From contig JAIXRO010000141.1 in the NCBI GenBank assembly GCA_027485145.1, forward strand, positions 1 to 64,000: a stretch of DNA of 64,000 nucleotides, in the 5' to 3' direction. Positions 52,458-61,938 of this stretch are shown piece after piece. Source of the DNA: Hyphomonadaceae bacterium (GTDB taxonomy: Bacteria; Pseudomonadota; Alphaproteobacteria; Caulobacterales; Hyphomonadaceae). The notes beneath the pieces were generated by a model. That model searched no databases. It was given only the letters and a program-made list of their open reading frames with translations, and was not told the DNA's origin. Within the stretch, counting starts at the first letter, position 1. Every line of letters starts with the position of its first letter. Made by a program: the position numbers and the translations under genes.

Positions 52458-54008
52458 ATGAACAAATTTGGCGTTTCGGCCCAGACGCTTGTTGCGGCGG
52501 CTTTCGGCGCAGCGATCATGGGCTCGGCGGTGGCTGTCCCTCGCCTGCTGGCCCCCGAGGCCGGCGCGCAACCGATCGCGATCCAGGCGCCCCCCGGCGC
52601 GCCACTCAGCTTTGCGGACCTGATCGAAAAGGTCGAGCCGGCCGTCGTCTCGGTTAACGTCGTTTCGACGCAGGAGATCAGCGAACTGGGCGACATGAAC
52701 GAGTTCTTCGAACAGTTCCGCGGCATGCCAGGGCTTGACGAGTTTTTCGAGGAGCGCCGCCAGCAGCAAGAGGAAGAGCAGGAAGATCCGCGTTCGCGGG
52801 AGGCCCGCTCGCTCGGCTCCGGCTTCTTCATCTCCAAGGACGGTCTGGTCGTTACCAACAACCATGTCGTGGAACGCGCCACCCAGATCCAGATCGTCAT
52901 GAGCGACGGACGCGAGCTCGATGCCGAACTCGTCGGCGCCGATCCGCTGACCGATCTCGCCGTCGTCCGGGTCAAGGAAGCGGGCCCATACCCTTACGTG
53001 AAATTCGGCACCTCGAAGGACATCCGCAAGGGTGACTGGGTCGTCGCGCTAGGCAACCCTTTCGGTCTCGGCGGCAGCGCCACGGCCGGCATTCTCTCGG
53101 CCGATGGCCGCGAGCTCGGCGCCGGCAGCCCCTACACGGACTTCCTGCAGATCGACGCCCCGATAAACCGGGGCAATTCGGGTGGCCCGACCTTTGACCT
53201 CAAAGGCAACGTGATCGGCGTCAACTCGCAGATCCTGTCCCCCAGCGGCGGCTCGGTCGGCATCGGTTTCGCGATCCCTGCCGAACTGGCCAAGGAAGTG
53301 ACCGACACGCTGATCAAGTCGGGCCGCGTGTCGCGCGGCTGGCTCGGCGTCCAGATCGGTGACCTGCCGCCGGAGTTTGCAGAGGCCCTCGGCATCGAAG
53401 GCATCGAAGGCGCGTTGATTGCCGACGTCACCATCGGCAGCCCGGCAGAACGCGCGGGCTTGAAGCGCAACGACATCATCCTCTCGGTGAACGGCCAGAA
53501 GGTGACGGACTCGACGTCCACCACCCGCGTCGTCGCCAAGCTGATCGCGAACACGCAGAACAAGTTCGACATTCTCCGCGACGGCAAGTCCCAGACGATC
53601 AACGTCACCGTCGGCGAACGCCCTGCTGACCCCACCGCGGCAAATCCGGCCACCGGCGGCGGCAACGGCAAGGCCGAAAAGGATGCGCCTTCGGCCGTCC
53701 CCGGCGCCTTGTTGAAGGATTTCGGCGTCCGCCTCGCCCCGATGGATGCGGCCGTGCGCTCGAACCTCGGCCTTCGCGCAACGGACTCAGGTCTCCAGAT
53801 CACTGAAGTGGTGAAAGGCGGCATCTTCGAAGAGGCCGGCTTTGAACCCGGTATCGTGATCCTCGAAGCCAACGGGCGTCCGGTGCCGACCGTCGATGCG
53901 TTCGAGCGCGCGATTGCAGAGGCCAAAGCTGCCAATCGCACCAAAGTCCTGCTTGCCCTGCGTATCGGCCAGGTCACGAACTACCGCACGATCGATATTC
54001 CCAAGTAA
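52458..54008 (+). CDS. degP: Do/DegP-family periplasmic serine protease
   Basis: This is a heat-shock type protease and chaperone of the periplasm (516 residues). The signal region is residues 1-38. The catalytic triad is His in VTNNHVV (about 136), Asp in DPLTDLAVV (about 166) and Ser in INRGNSGGP (about 240). An acidic Glu/Gln-rich stretch (EERRQQQEEEQED) is the LA-loop region. Two PDZ domains follow, RGWLGVQIGDLPP and RLAPMDAAVR onwards. GGAG before the ATG at 52458 sets the start. It follows ccmH, the usual neighbour in alphaproteobacteria (cycL-degP). Confidence 0.95.
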   Translation: MNKFGVSAQTLVAAAFGAAIMGSAVAVPRLLAPEAGAQPIAIQAPPGAPLSFADLIEKVEPAVVSVNVVSTQEISELGDMNEFFEQFRGMPGLDEFFEERRQQQEEEQEDPRSREARSLGSGFFISKDGLVVTNNHVVERATQIQIVMSDGRELDAELVGADPLTDLAVVRVKEAGPYPYVKFGTSKDIRKGDWVVALGNPFGLGGSATAGILSADGRELGAGSPYTDFLQIDAPINRGNSGGPTFDLKGNVIGVNSQILSPSGGSVGIGFAIPAELAKEVTDTLIKSGRVSRGWLGVQIGDLPPEFAEALGIEGIEGALIADVTIGSPAERAGLKRNDIILSVNGQKVTDSTSTTRVVAKLIANTQNKFDILRDGKSQTINVTVGERPADPTAANPATGGGNGKAEKDAPSAVPGALLKDFGVRLAPMDAAVRSNLGLRATDSGLQITEVVKGGIFEEAGFEPGIVILEANGRPVPTVDAFERAIAEAKAANRTKVLLALRIGQVTNYRTIDIPK

Positions 54009-54031
54009 CCCCAGCGTAATCGGAGCCCAGG

Positions 54032-54730
54032 ATGGCGGACACACTTCACCATCGTTCCCTCAAAGTCCTCGTCATTGAAGACGATACCGAGATGGCGAAC
54101 TTCATCGAGAAAGTGCTCGCAGATGCGGGCCACGATGTGGAGTGTGCCCATGACGGAACCGCCGGTCTCGCCCGCGCCCGCGCGTCGGAATTCGACGCGC
54201 TGGTGGTGGACCGAATGCTTCCGGAGAAGGATGGTCTCACGCTGATCCGGGAGTTCCGGGACGCCGGTGGCACCACGCCGGCCCTGTTCCTCTCCGCCCT
54301 CGGCGACGTGCAGAACAAGGTTCAAGGCCTGAAGGCCGGTGCTGAAGACTATCTCGGCAAGCCCTTCGTGCCGGCGGAACTCGCCGCGCGTGTCGAAGCC
54401 CTCGGGCGCCGGCAGGCCGGTGAGCCCCAGGTCACGACCCTCAAGGCCGGCGATCTGGAAATGAACCTGCTGACCCGCAAGGTCACCCGGGACGGCAAGA
54501 AGATCGATCTCCAGCCACGCGAATTCCGCCTGCTCGAGTACCTGATGCGCCATGCCGGGCAGGTCGTCACCCGCACCATGCTGCTCGAAAAGGTGTGGGA
54601 CTATAACTTCGATCCCCAGACCAATGTGATCGACGTGCATGTCTCGCGGCTGCGCGCCAAGATCGACAAGGACTTCCCGGAGCCTCTGCTGCAGACGGTC
54701 CGCGGCGCGGGTTACCGCCTGCAAGGCTAG
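54032..54730 (+). CDS. OmpR-family response regulator
   Basis: The 232-residue protein has a receiver domain with the acidic pair EDD, the phosphorylated Asp in ALVVDRMLPEKDG (about residue 58) and Lys in GAEDYLGKPFV. The C-terminal winged-helix domain has LQPREFRLLEYLMRHAGQVVTRTMLLEKVWDYNFDPQTNVIDVHVSRLRAKID. It pairs with the histidine kinase 33 bases downstream and lies 24 bases after degP, so envelope-related regulation is likely. Confidence 0.95.
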   Translation: MADTLHHRSLKVLVIEDDTEMANFIEKVLADAGHDVECAHDGTAGLARARASEFDALVVDRMLPEKDGLTLIREFRDAGGTTPALFLSALGDVQNKVQGLKAGAEDYLGKPFVPAELAARVEALGRRQAGEPQVTTLKAGDLEMNLLTRKVTRDGKKIDLQPREFRLLEYLMRHAGQVVTRTMLLEKVWDYNFDPQTNVIDVHVSRLRAKIDKDFPEPLLQTVRGAGYRLQG

Positions 54731-54762
54731 ACGAAACGGAGGGGGCGTGGCACGCGTCACCC

Positions 54763-56286
54763 ATGAAGCTGCCCCTGCAATGGCCGGCCTGGCTCCGTTC
54801 TGAGCGCATCTCCCGTTTGTCCGCGAAACTCGCCGGGCGCCTTCCTCCTATGCCGAGCCTTGACCGCCTTCCCATCCCGGAAGGCGTGCGCAAGGCGATG
54901 CCGATCTTCGTGCGGACCACGACCTTCAAGCTCGCTTTGCTCTACAGCACGATGATTGCCGTCTTCTCGGGCGCGTTGCTGGCGTACCTCTACTATTCGA
55001 CCGTCTATTACATCCGCGTCGAGTCCGAGCGCCGGATCACGGTCGAGTTCGAACAGCTCGCCAACGCCTACTATACCGGCGGCATGCAGCGCCTCAGCCA
55101 GGCCGTTTTCGAACGCATGACGCTGTCAGGCTCGCCCTTCTACTATTACCTTGAAGACACGGCCGGGCAGAAGATCGCCGGCCACTTCCCGCGGCTGCCG
55201 GACGACCCACCGGAGGCCGGCATGAAGACGGTCTATTTCGACTTTGAACTGCCCCAGACCGACGGCTCGAAAGTGCTGCGTCCCGCTGCCGGGCGGATCG
55301 TGCGTCTGCGCGACAATGGCGGCGCGCTGATGGTGGCGTTCGACACGGCGCAACAGACCGTCATCGTGGACCGGATCCAGAGCGCCATCCTCGTCGCCGC
55401 ACCCGTCGCGCTGATCCTCTCCCTGTTTGGCGGGGTCCTGATCACCCGCGGCGCAGCTCGCCGCGCGGAGGAACTCGCAAAAACGGCCGAGGCGGTGATC
55501 GGCGGCGAACTCAGCCGCCGCGTGCCCATGCGCGGCACAGGCGACGAGTTCGACCGCCTCGCGCAGCGCATCAACGCGATGCTCGACCAGATCGGCAAGC
55601 TGGTGGAAGCCTCGCAGAATACCGGCAATGCCATCGCCCACGACCTGCGCTCACCGCTCACGCGCCTGCGCAACAAGCTGGAAATCGCGCTGTCGGCGCC
55701 AATGAGCGAGCAGGACGCGAATGCGACGCTTGGCGAAACCGTCGAGGAAGTGGACCGGGTGCTCGACACGTTCAACGCCATCCTCCGCCTTGCCCGGCTG
55801 GACGCCGGCACCGAGGGCCTGCGCGTGCGCATGGACCTCAGCGAAGTGGCCGAAGAACTCACCGAACTGTTCGAGCCTGCCTGCGAGGAAGCGGGTCTCG
55901 CGTTCCGTAGCCAGATCACGCGCAATCAGCTCGTGCTCGGCGACCGGGAACTGATCGGCCAGGCGATCTCCAACCTGATCGACAATGCCATCAAGTATAC
56001 GCCGGACGGCGGCTCCATCGCCGTGAGCGTGATGCGTGGGCCTGAAGCGATGGTCGATCTCATCGTCACGGATACGGGACCCGGCATCCCGGAATTCGAA
56101 CGCCCGAAAGTCGTCGAGCGTTTCCACCGTCTGGACTCTGCGCGCACGCAGCCGGGCTCTGGCCTCGGCCTGTCGCTGGTTCAGTCGGTCGCCGACCTGC
56201 ACGGCGGCGCGCTGATACTGGCTGACGGGAACGGCCCGAAAGACCGGCCCGGCCTCAAGGCAACGCTGCGGCTTCCGCGGGCTTGA
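54763..56286 (+). CDS. Sensor histidine kinase
   Basis: The 507-residue kinase has two membrane helices (TFKLALLYSTMIAVFSGALLAYLYY and SAILVAAPVALILSLFGGVLITRGA) around a periplasmic sensor of about 110 residues. A HAMP domain, HisKA with the phospho-His in GNAIAHDLRSPLTRLRNKLE (about residue 292) and HATPase boxes (NLIDNAIKYTPDGG, DTGPGIP, GSGLGLSLV) follow. Its last 32 bases overlap the end of ccmF on the other strand. In related genomes I recall this kinase leading into glnE; here it faces ccmF. Confidence 0.93.
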   Translation: MKLPLQWPAWLRSERISRLSAKLAGRLPPMPSLDRLPIPEGVRKAMPIFVRTTTFKLALLYSTMIAVFSGALLAYLYYSTVYYIRVESERRITVEFEQLANAYYTGGMQRLSQAVFERMTLSGSPFYYYLEDTAGQKIAGHFPRLPDDPPEAGMKTVYFDFELPQTDGSKVLRPAAGRIVRLRDNGGALMVAFDTAQQTVIVDRIQSAILVAAPVALILSLFGGVLITRGAARRAEELAKTAEAVIGGELSRRVPMRGTGDEFDRLAQRINAMLDQIGKLVEASQNTGNAIAHDLRSPLTRLRNKLEIALSAPMSEQDANATLGETVEEVDRVLDTFNAILRLARLDAGTEGLRVRMDLSEVAEELTELFEPACEEAGLAFRSQITRNQLVLGDRELIGQAISNLIDNAIKYTPDGGSIAVSVMRGPEAMVDLIVTDTGPGIPEFERPKVVERFHRLDSARTQPGSGLGLSLVQSVADLHGGALILADGNGPKDRPGLKATLRLPRA

Positions 56287-58168
56287 TTGCGCGGCCACCG
56301 GGCCACATGCCGAGCAGACCGGCGAGGCCTATGAGCACGACGCCGAGATAGAGAACGTCCACAAGCGGATTGAAATAGACGCGGAAAACCCAGCGCGCTT
56401 CGCCGTCCACGTCGCGCTGTTCGCCGAGCGCCGCATAGAGATCGCCGGTGCCGGTCTTGTAGATGGCCGTCTCGGTAGTCGGCATCGCGGCCGCGGGATA
56501 GAAACGCTTCATCGGCTCCAGCACCGCTGTCTGCGCGCCCCGGCGCGCGGTCAGTACCGCCCGGTCCGCGTACCAGTTCGGTCCTTCGATGGAGCTGATA
56601 TCGTCCAGCGTGATCACCCATCCGGCCACCGTATCCGAACCACCGACCGGCAAGGCCAGGGTTGCCTCATACCGCCCCGTCGTCTCGACCACAGCGCCGA
56701 TGACGAACAGACCGAGCCCCGCATGCGCCAGCGTCATCGCCCAGACCCGGCGCGGCATCTTGAAGACGCGGCCGAACGTGATCGCCCGGCGCTTCAATTC
56801 CCAGGCCGCGCCGAACACGAGCCAGAGGCCCAGGGCGATACCGAACGCGGCCCCGGGCGAGATATCGAGCGGGCCGACACCGAGCAGTACGAACAGCAGG
56901 ACGAGCCCTGCCCCGCCCGCCGCCCAGCGCAGCCAACCTTTCAAATCCGCCTTGCCCCAGGCCCACGCCTGCACGATGGGTAAGAGGATCAGGATCAGCA
57001 CGAGGATCGGCACGAAGGTCAGATTGAAATAGGGCTCGCCCACCGAAATCGTGCGGCCGAACGCTTCCGCAATGAGCGGGAACAGCGTGCCGAGCAGCAC
57101 CGTCAAGGCCGCCACGATCAGCACGACATTGTTGGCCATCAGTGCGCCTTCACGGCTGACCAGAGTCCACGCCTTGCCGCCCTCCAGCTTCGGCGCGCGC
57201 CAGGCAAACAGTCCGAGCGCAAAGCTGCCATACACGAGCAGTCCGATCAGAAGCAGCGTGCCGCGTTCCGGATCAACCGCAAAGGCATGGACAGACGTCA
57301 GCACGCCGGAGCGCACGAGGAAGGCGCCAAGGATCGAGAACAGGAAAGAGAGCACGGCAAGCAGCGCCGTCCATGCGGCAAAGCCTTCGCGTTTCTCCGT
57401 CACCACCACCGAATGCAACAGCGCGGCGCCGATCAGCCACGGCATCAGGGACGCATTCTCGACCGGATCCCAGAACCACCAGCCGCCCCAGCCCAGCTCA
57501 TAATAGGCCCAGTAGGAACCGAGCGCGATGCCGATGGTGAGCGGCGCGAAGGCTGCCAGCGACCAGATCCGCGCCTCCTTCGCCCAGACGCGGTCAATGC
57601 GCCCTTCCATCAACCCGGCGGCGGCCAGCGCAAACACGAAGGAGTATCCGACATAGCCGAGATAGAGCATCGGCGGATGGATCGCGAGAGCGGGGTCCTG
57701 CAGCAGCGGATTGAGTTCCGCGCCCTGGAAAGGTGCAGGATCAAGCCGCAGGTAAGGCGAGGAGGCAAACAGCAGATAGGCCAGCGCGCCGGTGGCCAGC
57801 AGTCCCTGCACGCCGAGTGCGCGCGCCTCGAACACTTCGCGGCCGGTGCGCATTCCGCCCGCCGCCGCGGCGCCGAAGCCCAGCGTGACGAGGCACCAGA
57901 GCGCCATCGAGCCTTCATGGTTTCCCCATGCGCCGGCGATCTTGTAAACCATCGGCTTCAGCGTGTGCGAGTTGTTGGCGACCAGCGCGACCGAGAAATC
58001 GGACGTCACGAACGCATTGATCAGCGTAAGGAAGGAAAGCGCCATCAGCCCGAACGCGGCGACAGCAATCAGGCCCGCGAGCTGGCGTTCCCCGCGCAGG
58101 CCGAACACGCCCTGGGCGAGGGACAGTGCAAGCGCAAGGAAGGCCGCGACATGGCCGGCTTCGATCAT
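56255..58168 (-). CDS. ccmF: Heme lyase CcmF
   Basis: CcmF takes heme from CcmE and joins it to apocytochrome c at the periplasmic face. The 637-residue protein has about 15 helices and the heme-handling WWD region ELGWGGWWFWDPVENASLMPWL at about residues 225-246. The N-terminal GAWGNHEGSMALWC and PFQGAELNPLLQDPALAIHPPMLYLGYVG blocks are also typical. It overlaps ccmE by four bases. Its 3' end overlaps the convergent histidine kinase, whereas ccmH usually follows ccmF directly. Confidence 0.96.
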   Translation of the reverse strand: MIEAGHVAAFLALALSLAQGVFGLRGERQLAGLIAVAAFGLMALSFLTLINAFVTSDFSVALVANNSHTLKPMVYKIAGAWGNHEGSMALWCLVTLGFGAAAAGGMRTGREVFEARALGVQGLLATGALAYLLFASSPYLRLDPAPFQGAELNPLLQDPALAIHPPMLYLGYVGYSFVFALAAAGLMEGRIDRVWAKEARIWSLAAFAPLTIGIALGSYWAYYELGWGGWWFWDPVENASLMPWLIGAALLHSVVVTEKREGFAAWTALLAVLSFLFSILGAFLVRSGVLTSVHAFAVDPERGTLLLIGLLVYGSFALGLFAWRAPKLEGGKAWTLVSREGALMANNVVLIVAALTVLLGTLFPLIAEAFGRTISVGEPYFNLTFVPILVLILILLPIVQAWAWGKADLKGWLRWAAGGAGLVLLFVLLGVGPLDISPGAAFGIALGLWLVFGAAWELKRRAITFGRVFKMPRRVWAMTLAHAGLGLFVIGAVVETTGRYEATLALPVGGSDTVAGWVITLDDISSIEGPNWYADRAVLTARRGAQTAVLEPMKRFYPAAAMPTTETAIYKTGTGDLYAALGEQRDVDGEARWVFRVYFNPLVDVLYLGVVLIGLAGLLGMWPGGRAIKPAEAAALP

Positions 58169-58590
58169 CCGCCCGCCTCGAGCGGCTTGAGTTCGCGCGG
58201 CTGGTAATTCTCGTCATGCTTCGCGAGCAGCTGCTTCGCGGTGAACTGACCCGCCGCATCGAACGAACCGGTTGCCACAACGCCCTGCCCCTCGCGGAAA
58301 AGATCGGGCGCGACACCCGTGAAGCTCACGGTGATCGTGTTCGGGCTGTTGTCGATGACGGTGAACTGCATGGTCGCGCCGCCGTCCGTATAGGTCAGTG
58401 TGCCCGGCTCGACCCAGCCACCGACCTTCACTTCCTTGCCCGCTCTCGGCAGCCCTTTTTCCGCGAGGACTTCCGGCGTGTAAAACAGGTTGGCGTTCTC
58501 ACGCAGCGCGAAATAGGCGAGCACCGCCGCCGCCAGCACCAGCAGCGCGGCAATTCCAAACGTGTACAGGCGGCGAGTCCGGGCTCTCAT
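58165..58590 (-). CDS. ccmE: Heme chaperone CcmE
   Basis: CcmE binds heme covalently in the periplasm and passes it to CcmF. The 141-residue protein has one N-terminal anchor helix (LYTFGIAALLVLAAAVLAYFAL) and a beta-barrel OB-like domain. The heme-binding His is in LLAKHDENYQPRE (about residue 125), with the following Tyr. I use the ATG at 58590; a TTG 45 bases upstream is less likely. The stop overlaps ccmF by four bases. Confidence 0.95.
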   Translation of the reverse strand: MRARTRRLYTFGIAALLVLAAAVLAYFALRENANLFYTPEVLAEKGLPRAGKEVKVGGWVEPGTLTYTDGGATMQFTVIDNSPNTITVSFTGVAPDLFREGQGVVATGSFDAAGQFTAKQLLAKHDENYQPRELKPLEAGG

Positions 58591-58644
58591 CCCGTACGGT
58601 ATAGGGCGCAGCGGGGTCTTTGGGGAGTGCGGCAATACGGCGGG

Positions 58645-59259
58645 TTACTGCGGCGGGGCCGCCTCGCCCGTCTCGCCGATCGCCTCGATCATCGCGCGGA
58701 AGCGTTCGCGGCGGGGGTCGTCCTCGGGCAGGCGGGCATAGATATAGCGCATGGCCTGCTCGGCCTTTTCCTGGTCACCGGCCTGCGCCGCCCCCATCGC
58801 CGCGAACATGCCGGCGCGCACCTGCGTTTCGTCCAGCTCGTACGCCCGCCCGAACATGCGCGTGGCGTCCGGGCTGACGGCGCCGCCGCCCAGTTCCACG
58901 AGCACATCCCCCAAAGCAACAAGCGCCGGCACAAAATCCGGGTTGCGCCGCAGCGATGACTGGTAGGCCCTCAGCGCATCTTCCGGACGGCCCTGCGCGC
59001 GCAGCATCTCGCCAATGAAGAAGTGCGGCTCCGGCGCTTCAGGCTGCTCCTTGATCGCCTGTTCCAGCCGCGACAGCGTCTCTGCGGGTGACAGCGACTG
59101 AGGATCGTTACGGATCTTTTCCATCAGCGCCGCCTGCCGCGAGCTCATCGGCTGGTCTGCCATGCCCGGCTGCCCGATCACGGCATACCCCGCCGCGCCC
59201 GCGAGGACGCAGACGCCGAGGATGATGGCGTTGGTGCGGGAAAGCGTCGGGCGTGTCAT
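58645..59259 (-). CDS. ccmI: CcmI/CycH-like TPR protein, short form
   Basis: The 204-residue protein has one N-terminal helix (AIILGVCVLAGAAGYAVIG) and a TPR-type domain (EAPEPHFFIGEMLRAQGRPEDALRAYQSSLRRNPDFVPALVALGDVLVELGGGAV and following). It is in the place of ccmI, ahead of ccmE and ccmF. CcmI hands apocytochromes to the ligation complex. The usual protein of about 350-400 residues has two membrane helices and a longer C-terminal domain, so this is a reduced version. Its start overlaps the stop of the upstream kinase gene. Confidence 0.8.
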   Translation of the reverse strand: MTRPTLSRTNAIILGVCVLAGAAGYAVIGQPGMADQPMSSRQAALMEKIRNDPQSLSPAETLSRLEQAIKEQPEAPEPHFFIGEMLRAQGRPEDALRAYQSSLRRNPDFVPALVALGDVLVELGGGAVSPDATRMFGRAYELDETQVRAGMFAAMGAAQAGDQEKAEQAMRYIYARLPEDDPRRERFRAMIEAIGETGEAAPPQ

Positions 59260-60686
59260 GGGCGCGGGAACCGGAGTGTGGCGCTGAGGCCGCCCAGGGA
59301 GGCGACGCCAAGCTGAAGCTCGCCCTTATGCAACTCGGCGAGTTCCTTGACAATCGACAGCCCCAAACCGGTGCCGGGCATGGTTTCATCGAGGCGAACG
59401 CCGCGCTTCAGCGCCGCTTCCCGCTCGGCCTCGGTCAAGCCGGCGCCATCATCTTCAACCGTGATCACCAACCCCTGCGCTGTATCCGAGATGCTGACCC
59501 TGACTTCGCTTGCGGCCCATTTGCAGGCGTTGTCCATCAGGTTTCCGGCCATCTCCTCAAAGTCCTGCTGCTCGCCGCGGAACACGGCAGACGTTGCGCC
59601 TTCCACGGTTACGTCGATACCCTTGGCATCGAACAGGCGGTTGAGCAGCCGGGCGAGCCCGTCGATCACCGGGCGTACATCCGTCCGGGCCCCGATGGTT
59701 TCGGCCCGGGCCGCCATCCGGGCCCGCTTCAGGTAATGCTCGACATTGGTCTGCATGGCATCGGCCTGGCGGCGTACGACGGTGTCGAGCTGCGATTGAC
59801 CCGAGGCTTCATTCTTGAGCACGGCGAGCGGCGTCTTCAGCGCGTGCGCCAGGTTGCCCACATGCGTTCGCGCCCGCTCAACGACCTCCCGGTTGTGTTC
59901 AATCAGCTTGTTCAGCTCTTCCGTAAGCGGACGGACTTCGGCGGGATGGTCGCCGACGAGTTTCTGCGTCTCTCCCTCGCGCACCCGCGCCACATCGGCT
60001 TGCAACCGCACGAGCGGATTCAGCGAATAGCGGATCCCCAGCAACATCGCCGCGAACACCCCGCCAAAGAGCGCGATCATGGTGCCAAGCAACAAGTTTC
60101 TGAACCGCGTCGCCGCCATGTCGTTCGGCGTGCGGTCAGCGGCTGCCACAAGGATGAGCGGCGTCGGCCGGTTCTCGATGACGATCGCGAGCACAGCCAC
60201 GCGGGAGCGCTGGTCTGCCGGTCCGTCATAGTTCCCATATTGGGTGACGCCCGGCGCGCCCACCGCCCTGGATATCAGGTCCGGCGTGATCGGGACATCC
60301 TCATCCCAAAGGCTCTTCGAGCGGAAGTCACCCGCGATTGTCTGGTCGGGATTGATGGCAACTACCGCCCAATACTGGCCGGAATACTGCGTCTGGAAAC
60401 GCGCGTCGCTCGGAAAATAGGTGCGTTCGGTATTGGTCACGCGCCCGTCCGGCAGGATCGAATCCTCCCGGATCAGTTCCCGCGACAGCGTGATCAGCGT
60501 TTCCTGAAGGTCCCGTTCCACCAGCGCCAGCGTTTGCGCGCGGTACACGGCCGAAAGCGCAACAGCGCCGCCGAACAGCACCAGGAGACCCCAGATGGTC
60601 GCCGCGATCGTGATACGCCGGGCCAGGGACACGCTCGACCAGCGGTCAATCAGGCTCTTCTGGGATGGTCCGGCAGCCTCACGCAT
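59256..60686 (-). CDS. Sensor histidine kinase (FeuQ/PhoQ-like)
   Basis: The 476-residue kinase has two membrane helices (RITIAATIWGLLVLFGGAVALSAVY and LLLGTMIALFGGVFAAMLLGIRY) around a periplasmic sensor of about 150 residues. A HAMP region, the phospho-His in GNLAHALKTPLAVLKNE (about residue 276) and HATPase boxes (NLMDNACKW, EDDGAGL, GTGLGLSIV) follow. Rhizobial feuPQ lies just upstream of cycH, as this pair does upstream of ccmI, so a FeuQ-like role is inferred from synteny. The regulator gene lies 25 bases upstream. Confidence 0.92.
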   Translation of the reverse strand: MREAAGPSQKSLIDRWSSVSLARRITIAATIWGLLVLFGGAVALSAVYRAQTLALVERDLQETLITLSRELIREDSILPDGRVTNTERTYFPSDARFQTQYSGQYWAVVAINPDQTIAGDFRSKSLWDEDVPITPDLISRAVGAPGVTQYGNYDGPADQRSRVAVLAIVIENRPTPLILVAAADRTPNDMAATRFRNLLLGTMIALFGGVFAAMLLGIRYSLNPLVRLQADVARVREGETQKLVGDHPAEVRPLTEELNKLIEHNREVVERARTHVGNLAHALKTPLAVLKNEASGQSQLDTVVRRQADAMQTNVEHYLKRARMAARAETIGARTDVRPVIDGLARLLNRLFDAKGIDVTVEGATSAVFRGEQQDFEEMAGNLMDNACKWAASEVRVSISDTAQGLVITVEDDGAGLTEAEREAALKRGVRLDETMPGTGLGLSIVKELAELHKGELQLGVASLGGLSATLRFPRP

Positions 60687-60711
60687 GGAGGCGGTTTAGC
60701 CTCTATTCGCG

Positions 60712-61395
<684 letters not shown>

Positions 61396-61428
61396 GTGTC
61401 TTGCCTCGTCAAAGTCCAGTTTGCCGAA

Positions 61429-61761
61429 TCAGTCGCCGCGCCCACGAACGATGTTGCCCGTTTGGGCATCGACCATCACACGAACCAGGCGTCCGTCACC
61501 GGTCTGCCATCGGATGTCGTAAATTGCGCCGCCGGAGGATTGGGAATACAGGTCCGCACTGATCAGAACGCCGTCCCGGCCATACTCCTTCCGCAGTGTC
61601 TGCTCGATCTCGTCGAACGGCACATGCAGACCCTGCTTGCGGGCGTCGCGCGCTTCGCTTGGCGAGAACTCGGCACCCCAGCCCTGATCCTGTCCCTGTG
61701 CAAGGGCGACGGGGGCTGCGAGGGCGCCAAGGATGGCAAGGAGAGCAAGTGTGCGTTTCAT
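61429..61761 (-). CDS. Small secreted PepSY-domain protein
   Basis: The 110-residue precursor has a signal peptide (residues 1-22, ending ALAQG) and one PepSY domain (PFDEIEQTLRKEYGRDGVLISADLYSQSSGGAIYDIRWQTGDGRLVRVMVDAQTGNIVRGRGD). PepSY domains bind peptides or inhibit proteases, and small ones are often encoded with PhoPQ-like systems, as here (33 bases before the response regulator). It may modulate the kinase. GGAG before the ATG at 61761 supports the start. Confidence 0.87.
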   Translation of the reverse strand: MKRTLALLAILGALAAPVALAQGQDQGWGAEFSPSEARDARKQGLHVPFDEIEQTLRKEYGRDGVLISADLYSQSSGGAIYDIRWQTGDGRLVRVMVDAQTGNIVRGRGD

Positions 61762-61938
61762 GAGGCTCCATATGCTGGCAAGGCTCTGAACATGAAGTGA
61801 ATGGTGCAGTTCTTCTGCAGTCATCCAGCGCTTGCGCCTTTCAGGCGAGCCCGAAGACCCACATACCCGTTAAACTTTGATAAAATATATCTAAACTTAC
61901 AGAGCGTTAGATGCAATCCGCCGAACACGGTCAGGGCG

